A stretch of 64,000 nucleotides of DNA. Origin: Dasypus novemcinctus. Its lineage: Eukaryota; Chordata; Mammalia; Cingulata; Dasypodidae. The position numbers and the translations under genes were made by a program. This document shows positions 33,301 to 44,727 of this stretch, in pieces; within the stretch, counting starts at the first letter, position 1; each line of letters starts with the position of its first letter. The DNA is taken from assembly GCF_030445035.2 (NCBI RefSeq), contig NC_080695.1, positions 56,747,954-56,811,953 of the forward strand, given 5' to 3'. Below the pieces are notes generated by a model. It was given only the letters and a program-made list of their open reading frames with translations, ran no database searches and was not told the DNA's origin.

Positions 33301-36300
33301 TCCCTTTTCTTCTTCTGAGGCTTGGCGCTATCAGTTATTTCCTTCCTCATATTTAATTCTTCTTTTACCATGCTTCTTTCACTTCAATTTAGGATTTGGG
33401 ATTCAGATCTTCCCTCTCCTAAGAAAACCTATCAATTCTCATCCCCAAGTTACTACTTGAACTGCTTTTTACCATCAGATTTTCTAAAAATCAGCACTTT
33501 GCTTTCATTTTATTATTCTGTTTTACCCTTTCTATAATTTAAATTCTCCCTCATCATTTATTCAGAAACTCTGCTCTTATAAAGGAGGTGACCACCTTGT
33601 AGTAGTGTCTTAGTTATTTTCCTACTTCATTATTTCTTAGCTTTTCCCAGAGGATCACTGAATGGCAAAATAATAAACTAGGAAGTCTGGGAACATACTT
33701 GAAAGCAGCCTTCCCCTAGCAAGAAATTTCCTTGAAGTCTTGTTTTCTTTTTCCAAAATTTCATTGAATTTTTTTCATTCTAGTTTATGGTATAATTGTA
33801 TTTGTTTTTACCATAAAAATGTTTTAAATTACGTAGTAGGTAAATTTAACTCCCCTGTAAATTTTTGTGTAAAATTAAATGTCCCAGGATCATATGCCAT
33901 GTTTATCTTGTACTTTTTACCAGGCCCCCTAGTACCAAGATTGGAGATATATATATGTGTGTGTATATATATATATATATGTGTGTGTGTATTTCCAATT
34001 TGAGAAACCCAGTTTTACTTGTTTCGGCGGCATTTTGTAATATTGACCACTCCTTCTTTAAGCTTTTATCATCATTTGGCCTTTATGATCCTTTATCTGT
34101 CTTGGTTTTCCTCTCATCCTAATGCTGTTCTCAGTCTCTTTCATTGGCTCCATTAGGGTTCCTTTAATCTGTGGCCCTGCCCTCAGGTTTTGTCCTCAGC
34201 CTCCTTTTCCTCTTTTTTACTTCTTCCTTTTCTAAGTACTCTTGAGTCTTAATGATGCCTCCATGATGAATCTGACAGATCTCCTGAGTTAAGGGCTCAG
34301 ATTTCTGTTGGCATCACAAACTCATTGTATCCAGAAATCAAATTCATTATTTTTATCTCCTCAACCCTTCTTGTAAGTTCCACAAACTCAGAGTCTTGTC
34401 GAAATTTTTAGCTCTTTCTCAATTCTTCATGCATCAATTTGCAAGTTCCATTAATTTTGCTTCTGCAGTATCTCCTGTGTCTTCTCGCTTCCCTGAACTA
34501 TACTGTTCAGGAATCCTCTGACTAGTTTCCTTTTCTCCAGCTGCTTTCTTTTCCAATGTAGGTCTTAACACTGCTAAGTATTGACTTTCTTAAAGATAGT
34601 CATTACTTATTAAAAATACACGACAACTTTCCATTGTGTACACATGAAGTCCAGATTCTTTAAGAGAGTGTTTTTGGCCTCTTACTTTTTCTGCCCCTCT
34701 TTCTAATTATATTTCCCACACTGATGATTGCTCATTGTACCCTGGAGACATCTTGCACATATATGCTTCTTGGCTTTTGCATTAATGCCTCCTTTTGCCT
34801 GGAAGCCTTAGATCACTACCTTCACCAGCTTATTCTTATTGGAGTATCGTTCATCCTTATTGGCCCTGTTCAGACATTATCTCCTTTATAACATTTTTCT
34901 CTTCCCCTTCCTTCTCCCTTAAAGTTGGAATTAACTTTTTTTCTGTATTTCTTTAAGATTGGTTTATACTTTTATTACATGTGTTTCATTATTCCTTATA
35001 GTTTGTTTGCCTTTCCACCAGAGAGGAATCTTTAAGAACAAGGATTCTATGAAATTTTTAAATGCTTTTTAGATATATATTTGGCCAATAAATGCCAGTT
35101 GAGTTAAATTTCAGTTACCAAGAAAATTTGTCATCTGTATAAAATCTGGGTGATTTTGGTAAAGAGAGAAGAAAACATTTCTTAGTTCCATTGGTTTCTA
35201 AATTCTTTATGTTAATATTAAATGCCTGCAGAGGCCTTTAATAGCATACTAAGTTGACTAAAAAGGAAATTAATTAATTGCCATTACACTACATTTTAGA
35301 GCAAAAATTTGCTTTTAAAAAGTGTACTTTGGGGCACTAATAGAACCTAGTTATAGCCCTATACTTTTAACTAGTAAAGTAACTGTTTTAAAATAGTATT
35401 TTAAAGATTTCTTTATTTTATTTCTCTCCCCTTCCTCCCCACCCCCAGTTGTCTGTTCTCTGTGTCTATTTGCTGTGTGTTCTTCTTTGTCCGCCTCTGT
35501 TGTTGTCTGTGGCTTGGGAATCTGTGTTTCTTTTTGTTGCAGCATCTTGTTGTGTCAGCTCTCCGTGTGTGCGGCGCCATTCCTGGGCAGGCTGCACTTT
35601 CTTTCATGCTGGGTGGCTCTCTTTATGGGGCACACTCCTTGCGCATGGGGCTCCCCTACACAGGGACACCCCTGTGTGGTAGGGCACTCCTTGCGCACAT
35701 CAGCTTTGCACGTGGGCCAGTTCCACACGGGTCAGGAAGGCCTGGGGTTTGAACCGTGGACCCCCCATGTGGTAGACAGACGCCCTAACCACTGGGCCAA
35801 GTCCGCTTCCCTGAAATAGTATTTTAATTTTAGTATACACTAAGTATCTAGACTCTTTCTCCTCTGGGCTGGGTAGTTTATGATCTGGGCTCTAATAAGG
35901 GTTTTGTAAGCATAAGATGATGAATGATTGTATCAAGCTGACTGCTTGTTTACACATCTCTGTTTAAATACCAACATGAAATGCCATGAACTCCTAGGGG
36001 AAAAACAGTGGCTGAAATAGGTTAAATCTTGTTTGAGTAGAGTAGTGAAATTTTTAAAAAATTTTAGTGAAAATAGTAATGTTCATTATAAAAAATATAG
36101 ATAGCACAGAAGAGTATATGTAGAAGAGTGAAAATCACTGTGCCCCCCACCTACTACTGCAGCCTAATCTGATTCCCCAAAGATAACTATTAACGTTTTC
36201 TCTTGCATTCTTTAAACATATACCATATACTTAAAGTCTGTAAATTTGTTTTTCTTCCACATATATAAGGGATTGTATACTACATCGTCTTCTGCATCTT

Positions 36301-39300
36301 GTCTTTCAGGCCAGCCAAAATAGCTCTTCATTTTTCTTGATTTTTCATACTTATGAGGTATTTCGGACATACCAAAAAGTACAGAGTGCTATAACAGCAT
36401 CTATGTTCCAAGTTCTCAGAATTGGAATGTTATGTTGTACCGCAGATTTTTTAAATACGTAGATGTTAGTGGTATCTTTGAAGGTCACCTAGCCTATTCC
36501 CATCCCTTCCTAGAATAACCATGGCTTCCCTTATTGTTTTAAACAACTATAAAGTGTTCATTTACCATTATTGACATATATATATATTTTTCAATAACAT
36601 TTAGGTTGTTTCCAGTGTTTTGCTGTTGTAAGAGATGTGGCAGTGCTCATTGATTCACTTGAAAATATTTGCGTGCCTGCTATATGCCAGGCATGGTTGT
36701 GGGCACTGGAAAGATAGCAGTGAACATTTTCTGCAGTGTTGAGAATCAGATACTCTCAGAGAGTGATCCATGGAATGCTTGTTTTGTGAGATGCTCACCG
36801 AAAAAGGAAACTGGGCCAAATGAGTGTGGTAAGGCCCCTGTGCCAGATCCCCTCTTTGGAGATTCACACTGTCCGTTAGCATAGCAAGGCTCTGAGAAGT
36901 CCTTCAATAAAGAGAGCCATTGAACGTTGTCCAACTCAGGTTTCCAAAGTTGTTTAAAAAATCCTTTGTTGGCATAATTATTCATATCCTGCAGAATTCC
37001 ATGAATACCCTGTGATCAACAGTGTTTTGAATGTTTGAGTGCTCAACACAAAAAGTGGGTAACACTTTAAAAAGCATAGATTTTGATAGTTTTTGAAATG
37101 TATAAAATTGATATAATTGAAAACACTGAGAAGAAGATTTGGATTAGTCTAAGGGTGACTTAGGATGAGCAGTGTGATAACTCATTGTTTAAATAGTGTT
37201 CTATAATCACAATAATATTTTTCAATGACACTTAAGAATTTTTCCACAAAGGAGGATAAAGTCTACAAACTATAAATAGCTTTATGTTGGGTCAAGCTGT
37301 GCTACCAAATGAGTGTGTGCCAAATTTACGAAGAAAATTCTAGTTTTCAGAGCTTTTATGCTTGAGAATTGCTGATGTTATTGTGGGACTATATTTTTCT
37401 TTAAATTATCACTTTAAAAAAATCCTTAATATCCATGAAATTGCAGGTAGAATGTGCTAGCTATATTTTTTCTAACATGAAAAAAATCTAACTATTGAAA
37501 TTTTAAAATCTTAGGTAAACTTTATTATGTTAATTTTAGAAATAAAAATTAAAAATTTAGAAAATATTCTTGAGTCAATTATTACTTTGGAAACATTGGT
37601 TTAAAGTAAAAAAAGGTCTATTTTATATTTGTAGATGGTGTTTTCCTAAGAGTTGAGAGGCATCTTATTTTTCTATTTTCCTTGTATATGGAAAAATTGC
37701 TTTGGTATGTAATAGTATTATTTATTGCTCTATAACAAAGCACCCCAGAACTTCTGGCTTAAAACAACAAACATTTATTATCTATGGTCAGAAATTTGGG
37801 AGTGACTCAGCTGGGTGGTTCTGACTCAGTCTCTCCTGAGGTTGCAGTCACTAATCCAGTCTGGGCTGCAGGCATCTGAAGGCTTGACTGGGGCTGGAGG
37901 CTCTGCTTTCAGGGGGCTCCCTCACATGAGACCTTAATTCCTCACCATGTGCATCTCTCTGTAGGACAGCTTAAGTGTTCTCACAACATGGCAGCTGACT
38001 TCTTCCAGAGTGAGTGCTCCGAGAGAGAGCTTAAGAAGGGAGCCACCACAGTGCCTTCTATGACCTAGTCTCTGAAGTCACACACTGCAACTCACGACTT
38101 ACTCTGTTCGTTAGAAGTGAGTTCAGTCCACACTCGAGGAGAGGGCAATTAGGTTCCACCTTCTGAAGGGAGTGTCATACTGTCAACCATCTCACCAGCT
38201 AATAAGTAGATAGATATCTCAAAAAATCCATTGAATTAGGTTTTCAATTATGAGCCTGAAAACAAAGGTCAACATTTGTGCCATACCTCTCTTTATTGTC
38301 AGTGAAGCAGTGTGCAAGGGTACTAACACATGTATCGAGGCAGTGCAGTATAAGAAAAACATGGGACTTGGGTTCAAGTAAAATTTTATTTACTTACTAT
38401 CTACGAGATCTCCAGCAAATCCTCTTTGAACTGTGGTTTTCTTGTTAAATTGGGGATGAGGATTATGTATCACAATATGGGGATAAAAAAAGAGGCAAGA
38501 GTGCTTTCTAAGCTATAAAGTAGCTTTTTAAATATTAGTTTTATCACCCAATTCCTTGTATAGGTAACATTTATATACCACATACTATGTGCCAGGCACA
38601 GTTCTGAATACTTCACATTTATTAACTCTTAGTCTATGGCAACCATATGAGGTAGGGACTATGTTTATCCTTAGTAATAAAGAAAGAAACTGGGGCAGTA
38701 AAGAAACTTGCCCAAAGTCATAAAGCAAGGCGATCAGACTCCAGGGACATGAGAACTTATTTCCTAGGGTATGAATTTACTAATTCAGTAAGCATTTCTT
38801 GAAAACCTATTGTGTATCAGACAATGTTAAGTACTGGGAAATATTATACTGAACTTTGGGGTTTAAAAGATGAGCTTCTGTGAATTGATTGAAATTGTTT
38901 TGGTTTTGATGAGGCTTGCATATTTTCTTTGGGTTTTAAAATTGTCATTGGGGTTGCATGGTACTTTTAAATTTAAAAAGGCATGAGCAATTTGCAATTT
39001 GGATTATAATCATGTAACTCTTTGATTTTTTGTTTCTTAAAAAGTTGTGGGTTTACAGAAAATATCATGCATAAAATACAAGGTTCCCATTTATCACCCT
39101 TTTAAAAGTCTAGTGAATTACTTGGCCATTTTGGTGTCAGAGTCTACCTTTTAAAGAATACATGTTTTAAGCTTTCCTATTTGTGCAGATTTAATTGATT
39201 TTTTATTTTCTTCCTACTATAGACCTCTTTTATATGGAATTTTAGCTCATTTCTTGCATGGAAATAAGGATGGCATCCAAACTGCATTTCTGAAAGGGTC

Positions 39301-42300
39301 TTCACTTCATTATCCAAACCCAAATTCTGGCAGACAACCTAGTGGAAGAAAACAAATGGGTGAGTTTTCTGAGATTTATCATTTATCTGTCAGCAAGTAT
39401 ATATTCTTCCTATATATTTTAATCTTTGGAATAGTTTTTCCTGAACTTTTGAGTCATAGTTTAATTGCATTTATATCTAATACAGTTAGCCTGGGTTAGC
39501 CTCCAAAAGACAAAATGCTTTTTGGAAAGACAATGTTGGGACCAGGGTGGAGGGGGCAGATTGTTGTGGAGCAGAATGACTGGGCAAAATTCTTAGATAT
39601 AATTTCTGTACAGAAGTATTGAAAAACCTGATCTTCACCTTTGTAGCAGCTTAAATCCTCATACCGCATCAGTTGTTCTCCCCCCACCAACCCCCACCCC
39701 AAGACTGAAAAATAAAGAAAAGCAACATTACTGAATACAGATAGAGCCATGTATATCTGTGTCCTTCACATTTTCAGCATACTTTTTTTTTTAAAGAGTG
39801 GTAGTTATCTACAGATAGCAAGTTCTTAAGAGAATAGCCCACATTCCAGAATGCTCACTCTTTAACTGAGCTTTCAGTTGATTACATCAGCAACAGACCC
39901 TCAGTTTGGTAGTCTGAATTATATAGCTTATAGCTTAATGGGAGTATGGGAGAGAGTTGCACTGTCTTCAAAAAGGACCTTCAGGGATGCAGATTTGGCC
40001 CAACGGATAGGGCTTCTGCCTACCACATGGGAGGTCCAAGGTTCAAACCCAGGGCCTCCTGACCTGTGTGATGAGCTGGCCCACATGCAGTTGCTGATGT
40101 GCGCAAGGAGTACCGTGCCACGCAGGGGTGACCCTGCGTAGGGGAGCCCCATGCGCAAGGAGTGCACCCTGTAGGGAGAGCCAGCCAGCACAAAAAAAAT
40201 TGCAGCCTGCCTAGGAATGGCACCACACACATGGAGAACTGATGCAGCAAGATGACACAACAAAACGAGACACGATTCCGGGTACCACTGACAAGAATAC
40301 AAGCAGATACAGAAGAACACACAGCAAATGGACACAGAGGACAGACATTGGAAGGGGAGAGAAATGAATAAAAATAAATCTTTAAAAAAAAAAAAAGAAC
40401 CTTCTTCATAGGTAGGCCTCAGCTGATTATCAGAGCAAATGTAAATCTTGAATTTTGAAATAAATTTTTAGGAAACATCTAAAATGTGAATTGCCTTTTG
40501 TAGTTTTCCTAAACTGCCAGGACCAATATTGATCATGTTAAATTTTCCTGTGTCTCTTAAGGACTGGCAGTGAAATATTTGTGAATGAAGAGGACCTCTT
40601 TTGGGGTTATTTATGACTTCACTAGTAGTTATTCTCCTATATCTTAGAATTCTGAGTTGGAAATGAAATCATTCTTACCTATTTATTTAACAGTTGGAAA
40701 AAGCAAAACTAAGAGGTTAAATGACTCATCTAAGGCTATACCTTAGATGGAATCAGTGCACATTTCCATTTAAAGATCATAGTGAAGTTTTTCTAATTTC
40801 CTTTTCAGGAATTGATAAAGAACTATCATGAATGCCTACTATTTGGCAAGTACTTAAAAAAAAAACAAAAAACACTATATGTACATGAACAAATCTCTAA
40901 AAAAATTCAAATAGTATAATGCAATATCCCCTTTAACTTCTTCCTTCCCTGCCTCTCCCTGACTCCCCAGTTCTCCTCCCTTTCATAGCACCCCTGTTAG
41001 CAGTTTGATGGGTATCCTTCAGTACTCAGTGTGGTGAATTTAAGTGATATGCACTGTTATATATGTATTTTTAAGTGATATGCACTGTTATGTATGTATT
41101 ACCCTGTAATTTGCTTTTTTTTACTTAATGTGCCTTGTAACTCCTGTGTCAATATGTATAGATCTACTTCTACCTCATTCTTAACTTATTGTAGTATTCC
41201 ATAGTATGGCCTTTCCTGATGTACTTTTACATGTTTTTAATTTTTTGCTTTTCCGTTGTTGCAAAGTAACATTGCTTCTTTGCCCACACATGTAACTATT
41301 TTTCTCCCATGGGCGCCTAGAAGTAGAATTGCTGGATCAAAGCATATGCATATTTAAAAACATAGTAGGTATTTACTATATTATCTGTTTACCCACTTAC
41401 TGTGTACTTACAGGACAATACTGTTTTCTCTCTTCATTTGTCACCAGTGGGTATTGTACACATTAACACTTTTTAACACAGCAGCCCGAGATATTGGTAT
41501 TATAAGTCCCATGAGGAAAAATAACCTTTTGAAAAATAACTTTTCTGGTTTGTATACTTTTTATAATTACTCACCTTAGTATTTATGGCTAATAACTACT
41601 AATTAGAATGATTTTTTTTAAAGAAATGTATGTTTATAGAAAAATGGTAAAACACAGAGTTCCCATATACCATCCTATTATTATCTTGCATAAATGTGGT
41701 GCACTTTTTACAGTTCATGAAAGAACATTTTTATAATTGTACTATTAAGTATAGGCCATTGTTTTCAATAGAGCTCCCTGTATAGTCCTATGTTTTGTTT
41801 TGTTTTTAATTTTTATTCTAATAACATAGTACCTAAAATTTCCCCTTTTAACCACATTCACATATATGGTTCAGTGCTGTTAATTATGTTTGTTATCTTG
41901 TGCTATCATTACCACCATCCATTACCAAAACTTTATGATCAACCCAAATAGAAACTCTACAATCTAAGAATTAAAATATTTAACAGAGTTCTGTTCTTGA
42001 AGAAATTACCTGCTCTCTGAGATGAAGGTCACTGATTAGCTATTGGTAATCTTACACCACACACAGAGAGAAAGTGTACATTAGTTACTTTGGGTCCTTT
42101 GTATATAAAGTGCCAGAGACATCAGAGAGTCAAATTCTGAAATTCAGTAAAGCTTTGGATACCTATTCTGTGGAAAGCACTATGGAAGTCTCAGAGATAA
42201 GGATGACCCCTGAACTAAAATCATTTGCAGTGATTTTGCAAATTATTTTTCTTGATCATCAGCATTTTTCTTGGCACCATAGTAACCTCGTTGTGCAATG

Positions 42301-44727
42301 AGTTGAGAAAAGTTATCTGCCAAAAATGGCATTACATTCCAGCAGCACACTTAAGTGTTCCATTTACTTTCTCAGAAAGCTGTAGCTTCCTCTCTGAAGA
42401 CCATACAACTCTTATTTGACGTCATTGAAGAGTTTATCAAAATATTAAAATAATTATTTTTCAAATAACACCTCTTCATACAAACACATCCAAATGAAAT
42501 TTAAAACACTAAAATTGGATTTCTCTTTTATTTGAAAATAAGTCCAAAGAATGCCAAGATGAAAGCCCTCCTCTCATCAAAGCTTTCAAAGTGCAGAAAA
42601 AATGAAGAGGGTTTATATAGACATGCCTACCTTTGAAACGATGACCAATTTCTCAGTGCTGCCAGTAAAACTGAATTGTAATGTTGGAGGCAAAGTAGTT
42701 TTTGCTATAGATGAGACCATATTTTTTATAATAGAGAAAATCATTATCAGCTCAACTTTATTGCACATCTATCAAGTGCATGGAAATATATTTCATTTTT
42801 TTTAACAACACTTTTCTAGAAAATCTAAAATCATTGTGTTCTAAGGGAATTGTTAATTTTGGTCTGTTCAACACAAGTTGACTAAAATTGAGTGAGGTTT
42901 TTAATTTTCATCATTTAGCATTTGGGATTATCAGCTGCTAAGGACTAATAAAACTAATAAAACAGTGTATTTCACCAAATTGCCTTTGTGTGTGTGTGAC
43001 AACATATATAATACAAAATTTCCCGTTTTAACCATTTTTAAGCATTATTAATTACATTTACAATTTTGCTTTACCATCATCACAAATTGTTTTTTAGAAT
43101 TAGAAAATTCGTAAGTGTTTCTGGTGCTAAAATTGCATCAAAATTATCATAAATATTTTTTTTCTTTTTTTGGTTGCAAAAAAGTAGAAAACTGAGGGAT
43201 TCGTATGTTCTCAGGAATCTAGTTTGTCCATTGCGTTTGCGTTGCATTTGCACATTATGCTTCTTTAAGGTTATTTTAATCTAGAACACTTCTTCCCTCA
43301 GCTTTTTTTTCACCATGATGAAAGAAACTAAAGAATTGGGCCCCCCCTCACCTCTTTTTTTTTTTTTTTAAAGATTTATTTATTTATTTAATCCCCCCCG
43401 GTTGTCTGTTCTCTGTGTCTGTTTGCTGCGTCTTGTTTCTTTGTCCACTTCTGTTGTCGTCAGCGGCACGGGAAGTGTGGGCGGCGCCATTCCTGGGCAG
43501 GCTGCACTTTCTTTCGCGCTGGGGGGCTCTCCTTACCGGCACACTCCTTGCATGTTGGGCTCCCCTACGCGGGGGACACCCCTGCGTGGCAGGGCACTCC
43601 TTGCGCGCATCAGCACTGCGCATGGGCCAGCTCCACACGGGTCAAGGAGGCCCGGGGTTTGAACCGCGGACCTCCCATGTGGTAGACGGACGCCCTAACC
43701 ACTGGGCCAAGTCCATTTCCCCCCCCTCGCCTCTTGCTGGAGCACAGTGGGTGGTCACAGGCTCTAGGCTCCTCTGAACTCTCATGGAGCTTTATTGTGT
43801 TTGTTTTGGGCTTAAGAACATTTTCTACAATTTCTTGGATGGCTATTAAGATTTGGGTAGGAAGATGTAAATTGTGCCAGTTTTCTCCTTGCCACAAGAG
43901 GGTGCTGTTGGGAGCTATTTTTATTTGAAGAAAGATTTTTGTTTTGTTTTGTTTTTAATTAAAGAGCTCTGATGTTCATCAATTGCTAACTGAACACCTT
44001 GACCTTTCTTGGGAATTCCTTTCCTTACATCTGATATGAGAGATTTTTCTCTCTTTTTCTTTTCTTTCCTCTTTTTTTTTTTTAAAGATTTCTTTTATTT
44101 ACCCCCCCTTGCTGCTTGCTCGCTGCCTGCTCTCTGTGTCCATTCACTCTGCATTCTTCTGTGTCTGCTCGACTCCCTTTGTTGCGTCATCTTGCTGCAC
44201 CAGCTCTCCGCAGGCACGGGCTGTCAGCTCTCCGTGAGCATGGGCCATCAGCTCTCTGCAGGCGTGGGCCAGCTTGCCTTCACAAGGAGGCCCTGGGAAG
44301 CGAACCCAGGGCCTCCCGTATGGTAGACGGGAGCCCAATTGGTTGAGTCACATCGCTTCCCAAGAGAGATTTTCAGTGCATGCATTTACTCCCAGGGTAT
44401 ATTCTATTAACTTAAAAAAAAAAGTCAAAAAACACTTTGGAATAATTAGAATGAATCCTTGTACTAAGCATTTCTGATTTCTTCAATAGTGTTAAAAAGA
44501 GTGATTTTTTGTTGTTGTCCTAAACTATCTAAAGAACTCATACAATATTAAATATATACTATCCTGAAATATATATCCTAAAATATATGTCTGTCCATCT
44601 GCCTATACTGACTTGGGATAAGTATTAACATTTCTTTTTGTTAATTTCAGATGATCACCTAGGAATGGGGAAGGGAAGAAATACTAATATTGAAGATCTT
44701 CATGTTTCTCAAGCAGTACAGAGATGA
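27310..44727 (+). CDS. CEP20: CEP20 (FOPNL/FOR20), complete five-exon gene
   Basis: Centrosomal protein 20, an FGFR1OP-N-terminal-like protein of centriolar satellites and basal bodies that is needed for primary cilium formation. Coding exons are 27310-27337, 31000-31197, 32964-33048, 39223-39359 and 44651-44727. They join in phase (introns of phase 1, 1, 2, 1) to 174 codons and a TGA, the human length. The product starts MATVTELKAVLKDTLEKKG and ends NIEDLHVSQAVQR. Residues about 1-45 are the FOP N-terminal region; about 50-82 (LLINELIREYLEFNKYKYTA then SVLIAESG) form the LisH dimerisation motif. All introns have GT/AG borders. The start is chosen because it gives the conserved N terminus and a Kozak-like aaaATGG. 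Residues about 154-161 (GMGKGRNT) differ most from the family. The gene looks intact. Confidence 0.97.
27775..27860 (+). repeat. L2-like fragment
   Basis: The wording ctgggagctaggcgtacggc, gtcctcagggagcttgtggt resembles the L2 phrase 'gctggggatacagcagtgaa ... catggagcttacagtct'. Confidence 0.6.
27908..28112 (+). mobile_element. MER20 DNA transposon
   Basis: Full-length-looking hAT MER20: starts gggtgtctcaactcacttgac, internal ggcctctgcccactagatgc, ends cacctcgagaaccactgg. Ancient eutherian element. Confidence 0.85.
28565..28800 (+). repeat. MIR SINE
   Basis: MIR: gagtgcttatatggcatgc, ataaccctatgaggtagat, aggttctgagaggtgaaata, agctagtaagaggcagagtc. Confidence 0.8.
31000..31197 (+). CDS. CEP20: CEP20 coding exon 2
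   Basis: 198 nt, residues 10-75 and the first base of codon 76. Codes the FOP-like N-terminal region and most of the LisH motif (NELIREYLEFNKYKYTASVL). Acceptor ...cattcaacag, donor gtaagt at 31198. Confidence 0.97.
31198..32963 (+). other. CEP20: CEP20 intron 2
   Basis: 1766 bp, phase 1. Mostly unassigned AT-rich sequence, with an antisense L1 3' fragment at about 32285-32580. Confidence 0.85.
32285..32580 (-). mobile_element. L1 3'-region fragment, antisense
   Basis: Antisense L1M: gcattccattatatggctgt, tttacttatccattggtgg, gcttttgacaattatgagt, aagttttcatttctcttggg. Confidence 0.78.
32964..33048 (+). CDS. CEP20: CEP20 coding exon 3
   Basis: 85 nt, residues 76-103 and two bases of codon 104 (ESGQPVVPLDRRFLIRELNA, then FEESKDNT). 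Acceptor ttttttccccag, donor gtaaga at 33049. Ends the LisH region. Confidence 0.97.
33115..33210 (+). repeat. L2/MIR-type 3' fragment
   Basis: cagcaggtatttattcggtc, atagcagtgaacaagacaga and ataaggtgtctgctccttgg follow the well-known L2 phrase order. Confidence 0.65.
33945..33992. repeat. (TG)n/(TA)n microsatellite
   Basis: Alternating tatatatgtgtgtgta and tatatatatgtgtgtgtg blocks. Confidence 0.93.
34020..35110 (+). repeat. Long L2 (LINE-2) fragment
   Basis: About 1.1 kb of diverged sense L2, following the consensus order: ctctttcattggctccatt, ttgtcctcagcctccttttc, cttgcacatatatgcttct, ctccttttgcctggaagcc, and ending agaggaatctttaagaacaag, caataaatgccagttgag. No open frame survives. Confidence 0.7.
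35405..35813 (-). mobile_element. DAS-SINE, antisense, full length
   Basis: Antisense SINE: aagatttctttatt tail, GC-rich body, head ending ggccaagtccgcttccc. Target duplication aaatagtattttaa is perfect at 35391-35404 and 35814-35827. Confidence 0.95.
36060..36345 (-). mobile_element. L1 3'-region fragment, antisense
   Basis: Antisense old L1/LINE 3' UTR wording: cattctttaaacatataccat, ccccaaagataactattaacg, aagggattgtatactacat. A related piece may follow at about 36540-36640. Confidence 0.6.
36655..36730 (+). repeat. MIR/L2-type fragment
   Basis: gcctgctatatgccaggcat, gtgggcactggaaagatagc: the 'tgccaggcactgt...gatacagcagtgaac' phrase of mammal-wide repeats. Confidence 0.7.
37708..38205 (+). 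mobile_element. Ancient mammalian LTR-like repeat
   Basis: gctctataacaaagcacccc, ttctggcttaaaacaacaaac, gaaggcttgactggggctgg, ctcacaacatggcagctgac, tatgacctagtctctgaagtc. This is a familiar mammal-wide interspersed repeat of about 500 bp, but I cannot name its family with certainty. Confidence 0.7.
38560..38745 (+). repeat. MIR SINE
   Basis: MIR: cactatgtgccaggcacag (tatgtgccaggcacagttct), aaccatatgaggtagggac, aacttgcccaaagtcataaa. Confidence 0.85.
38778..38850 (+). repeat. L2-type fragment
   Basis: taattcagtaagcatttcttg, aaacctattgtgtatcagac, taagtactggg. Confidence 0.6.
39025..39105 (-). mobile_element. Xenarthran-type L1 3' UTR stub, antisense
   Basis: aaaagttgtgggtttacaga and aaaatacaaggttcccattt match the start of the L1 3' UTR repeat at 25215 and 41612. 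Lies just before exon 4. Confidence 0.6.
39223..39359 (+). CDS. CEP20: CEP20 coding exon 4
   Basis: 137 nt, completes codon 104 and codes to codon 149 plus one base (IPLLYGILAHFLHGNKDGIQ, then TAFLKGSS). Acceptor ttcctactatag, donor gtgagt at 39360. Confidence 0.97.
39983..40391 (+). mobile_element. DAS-SINE, full length
   Basis: Sense SINE (gatgcagatttggcccaacgg; B box aggttcaaaccca). Target duplication aaaaaggaccttc (39970-39982) and aaaaagaaccttc (40392-40404), one mismatch. Confidence 0.95.
40900..41370 (-). mobile_element. Old L1/LINE 3'-region, antisense
   Basis: attgtagtattccatagtatg, cttttccgttgttgcaaag, agaagtagaattgctggatc follow the antisense L1 3' order. A 32-bp stretch with ttaagtgatatgcactgtta is repeated at about 41040 and 41071. 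Confidence 0.6.
41612..41980 (-). mobile_element. Xenarthran-type L1 3' UTR fragment, antisense
   Basis: gtttatagaaaaatggtaaaa, cacagagttcccatataccat, ttttaaccacattcacatat, catccattaccaaaactttat. Confidence 0.65.
42955..43095 (-). mobile_element. L1 3' UTR-type fragment, antisense
   Basis: aaaatttcccgttttaaccat, ttacatttacaattttgctt, accatcatcacaaatt: related to the repeat at 41612. Confidence 0.5.
43357..43719 (-). mobile_element. DAS-SINE, antisense, full length and GC-rich
   Basis: Antisense SINE with a T run and aaagatttatttatt tail, body retaining many CpGs, head ending ggccaagtccatttcc. Target duplication ccccccctcacctctt (about 43341-43356) and ccccccctcgcctctt (43720-43735). The low decay of CpGs points to a young copy. 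Confidence 0.95.
44048..44364 (-). mobile_element. DAS-SINE, antisense, variant body
   Basis: Antisense SINE with aaagatttctttta tail and a body holding three related gctctccg/gctctctg units (about 44205-44265). Target duplication agagatttt (44039-44047 and 44365-44373). Confidence 0.9.
44651..44727 (+). CDS. CEP20: CEP20 coding exon 5 (last)
   Basis: 77 nt coding, residues 150-174 and stop TGA at 44725-44727. Begins DDHLGMGKGRN and ends NIEDLHVSQAVQR. Acceptor tgttaatttcag. Confidence 0.96.

Larger units (their letters stand above)
33049..39222 (+). other. CEP20: CEP20 intron 3
   Basis: 6174 bp, phase 2, the longest CEP20 intron. Holds L2 pieces, a TG/TA microsatellite, an antisense DAS-SINE, antisense L1 pieces, an old LTR-like repeat and a MIR, listed separately. 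The remainder (about 33211-33940, 36730-37707 and 38206-38559) shows nothing I recognise. Confidence 0.85.
39360..44650 (+). other. CEP20: CEP20 intron 4
   Basis: 5291 bp, phase 1. Contains three DAS-SINEs (39983, 43357, 44048) and several antisense L1 remnants, listed separately. No further exon seen; 39360-39970, 41981-42954 and 44365-44650 are unassigned. Confidence 0.85.
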
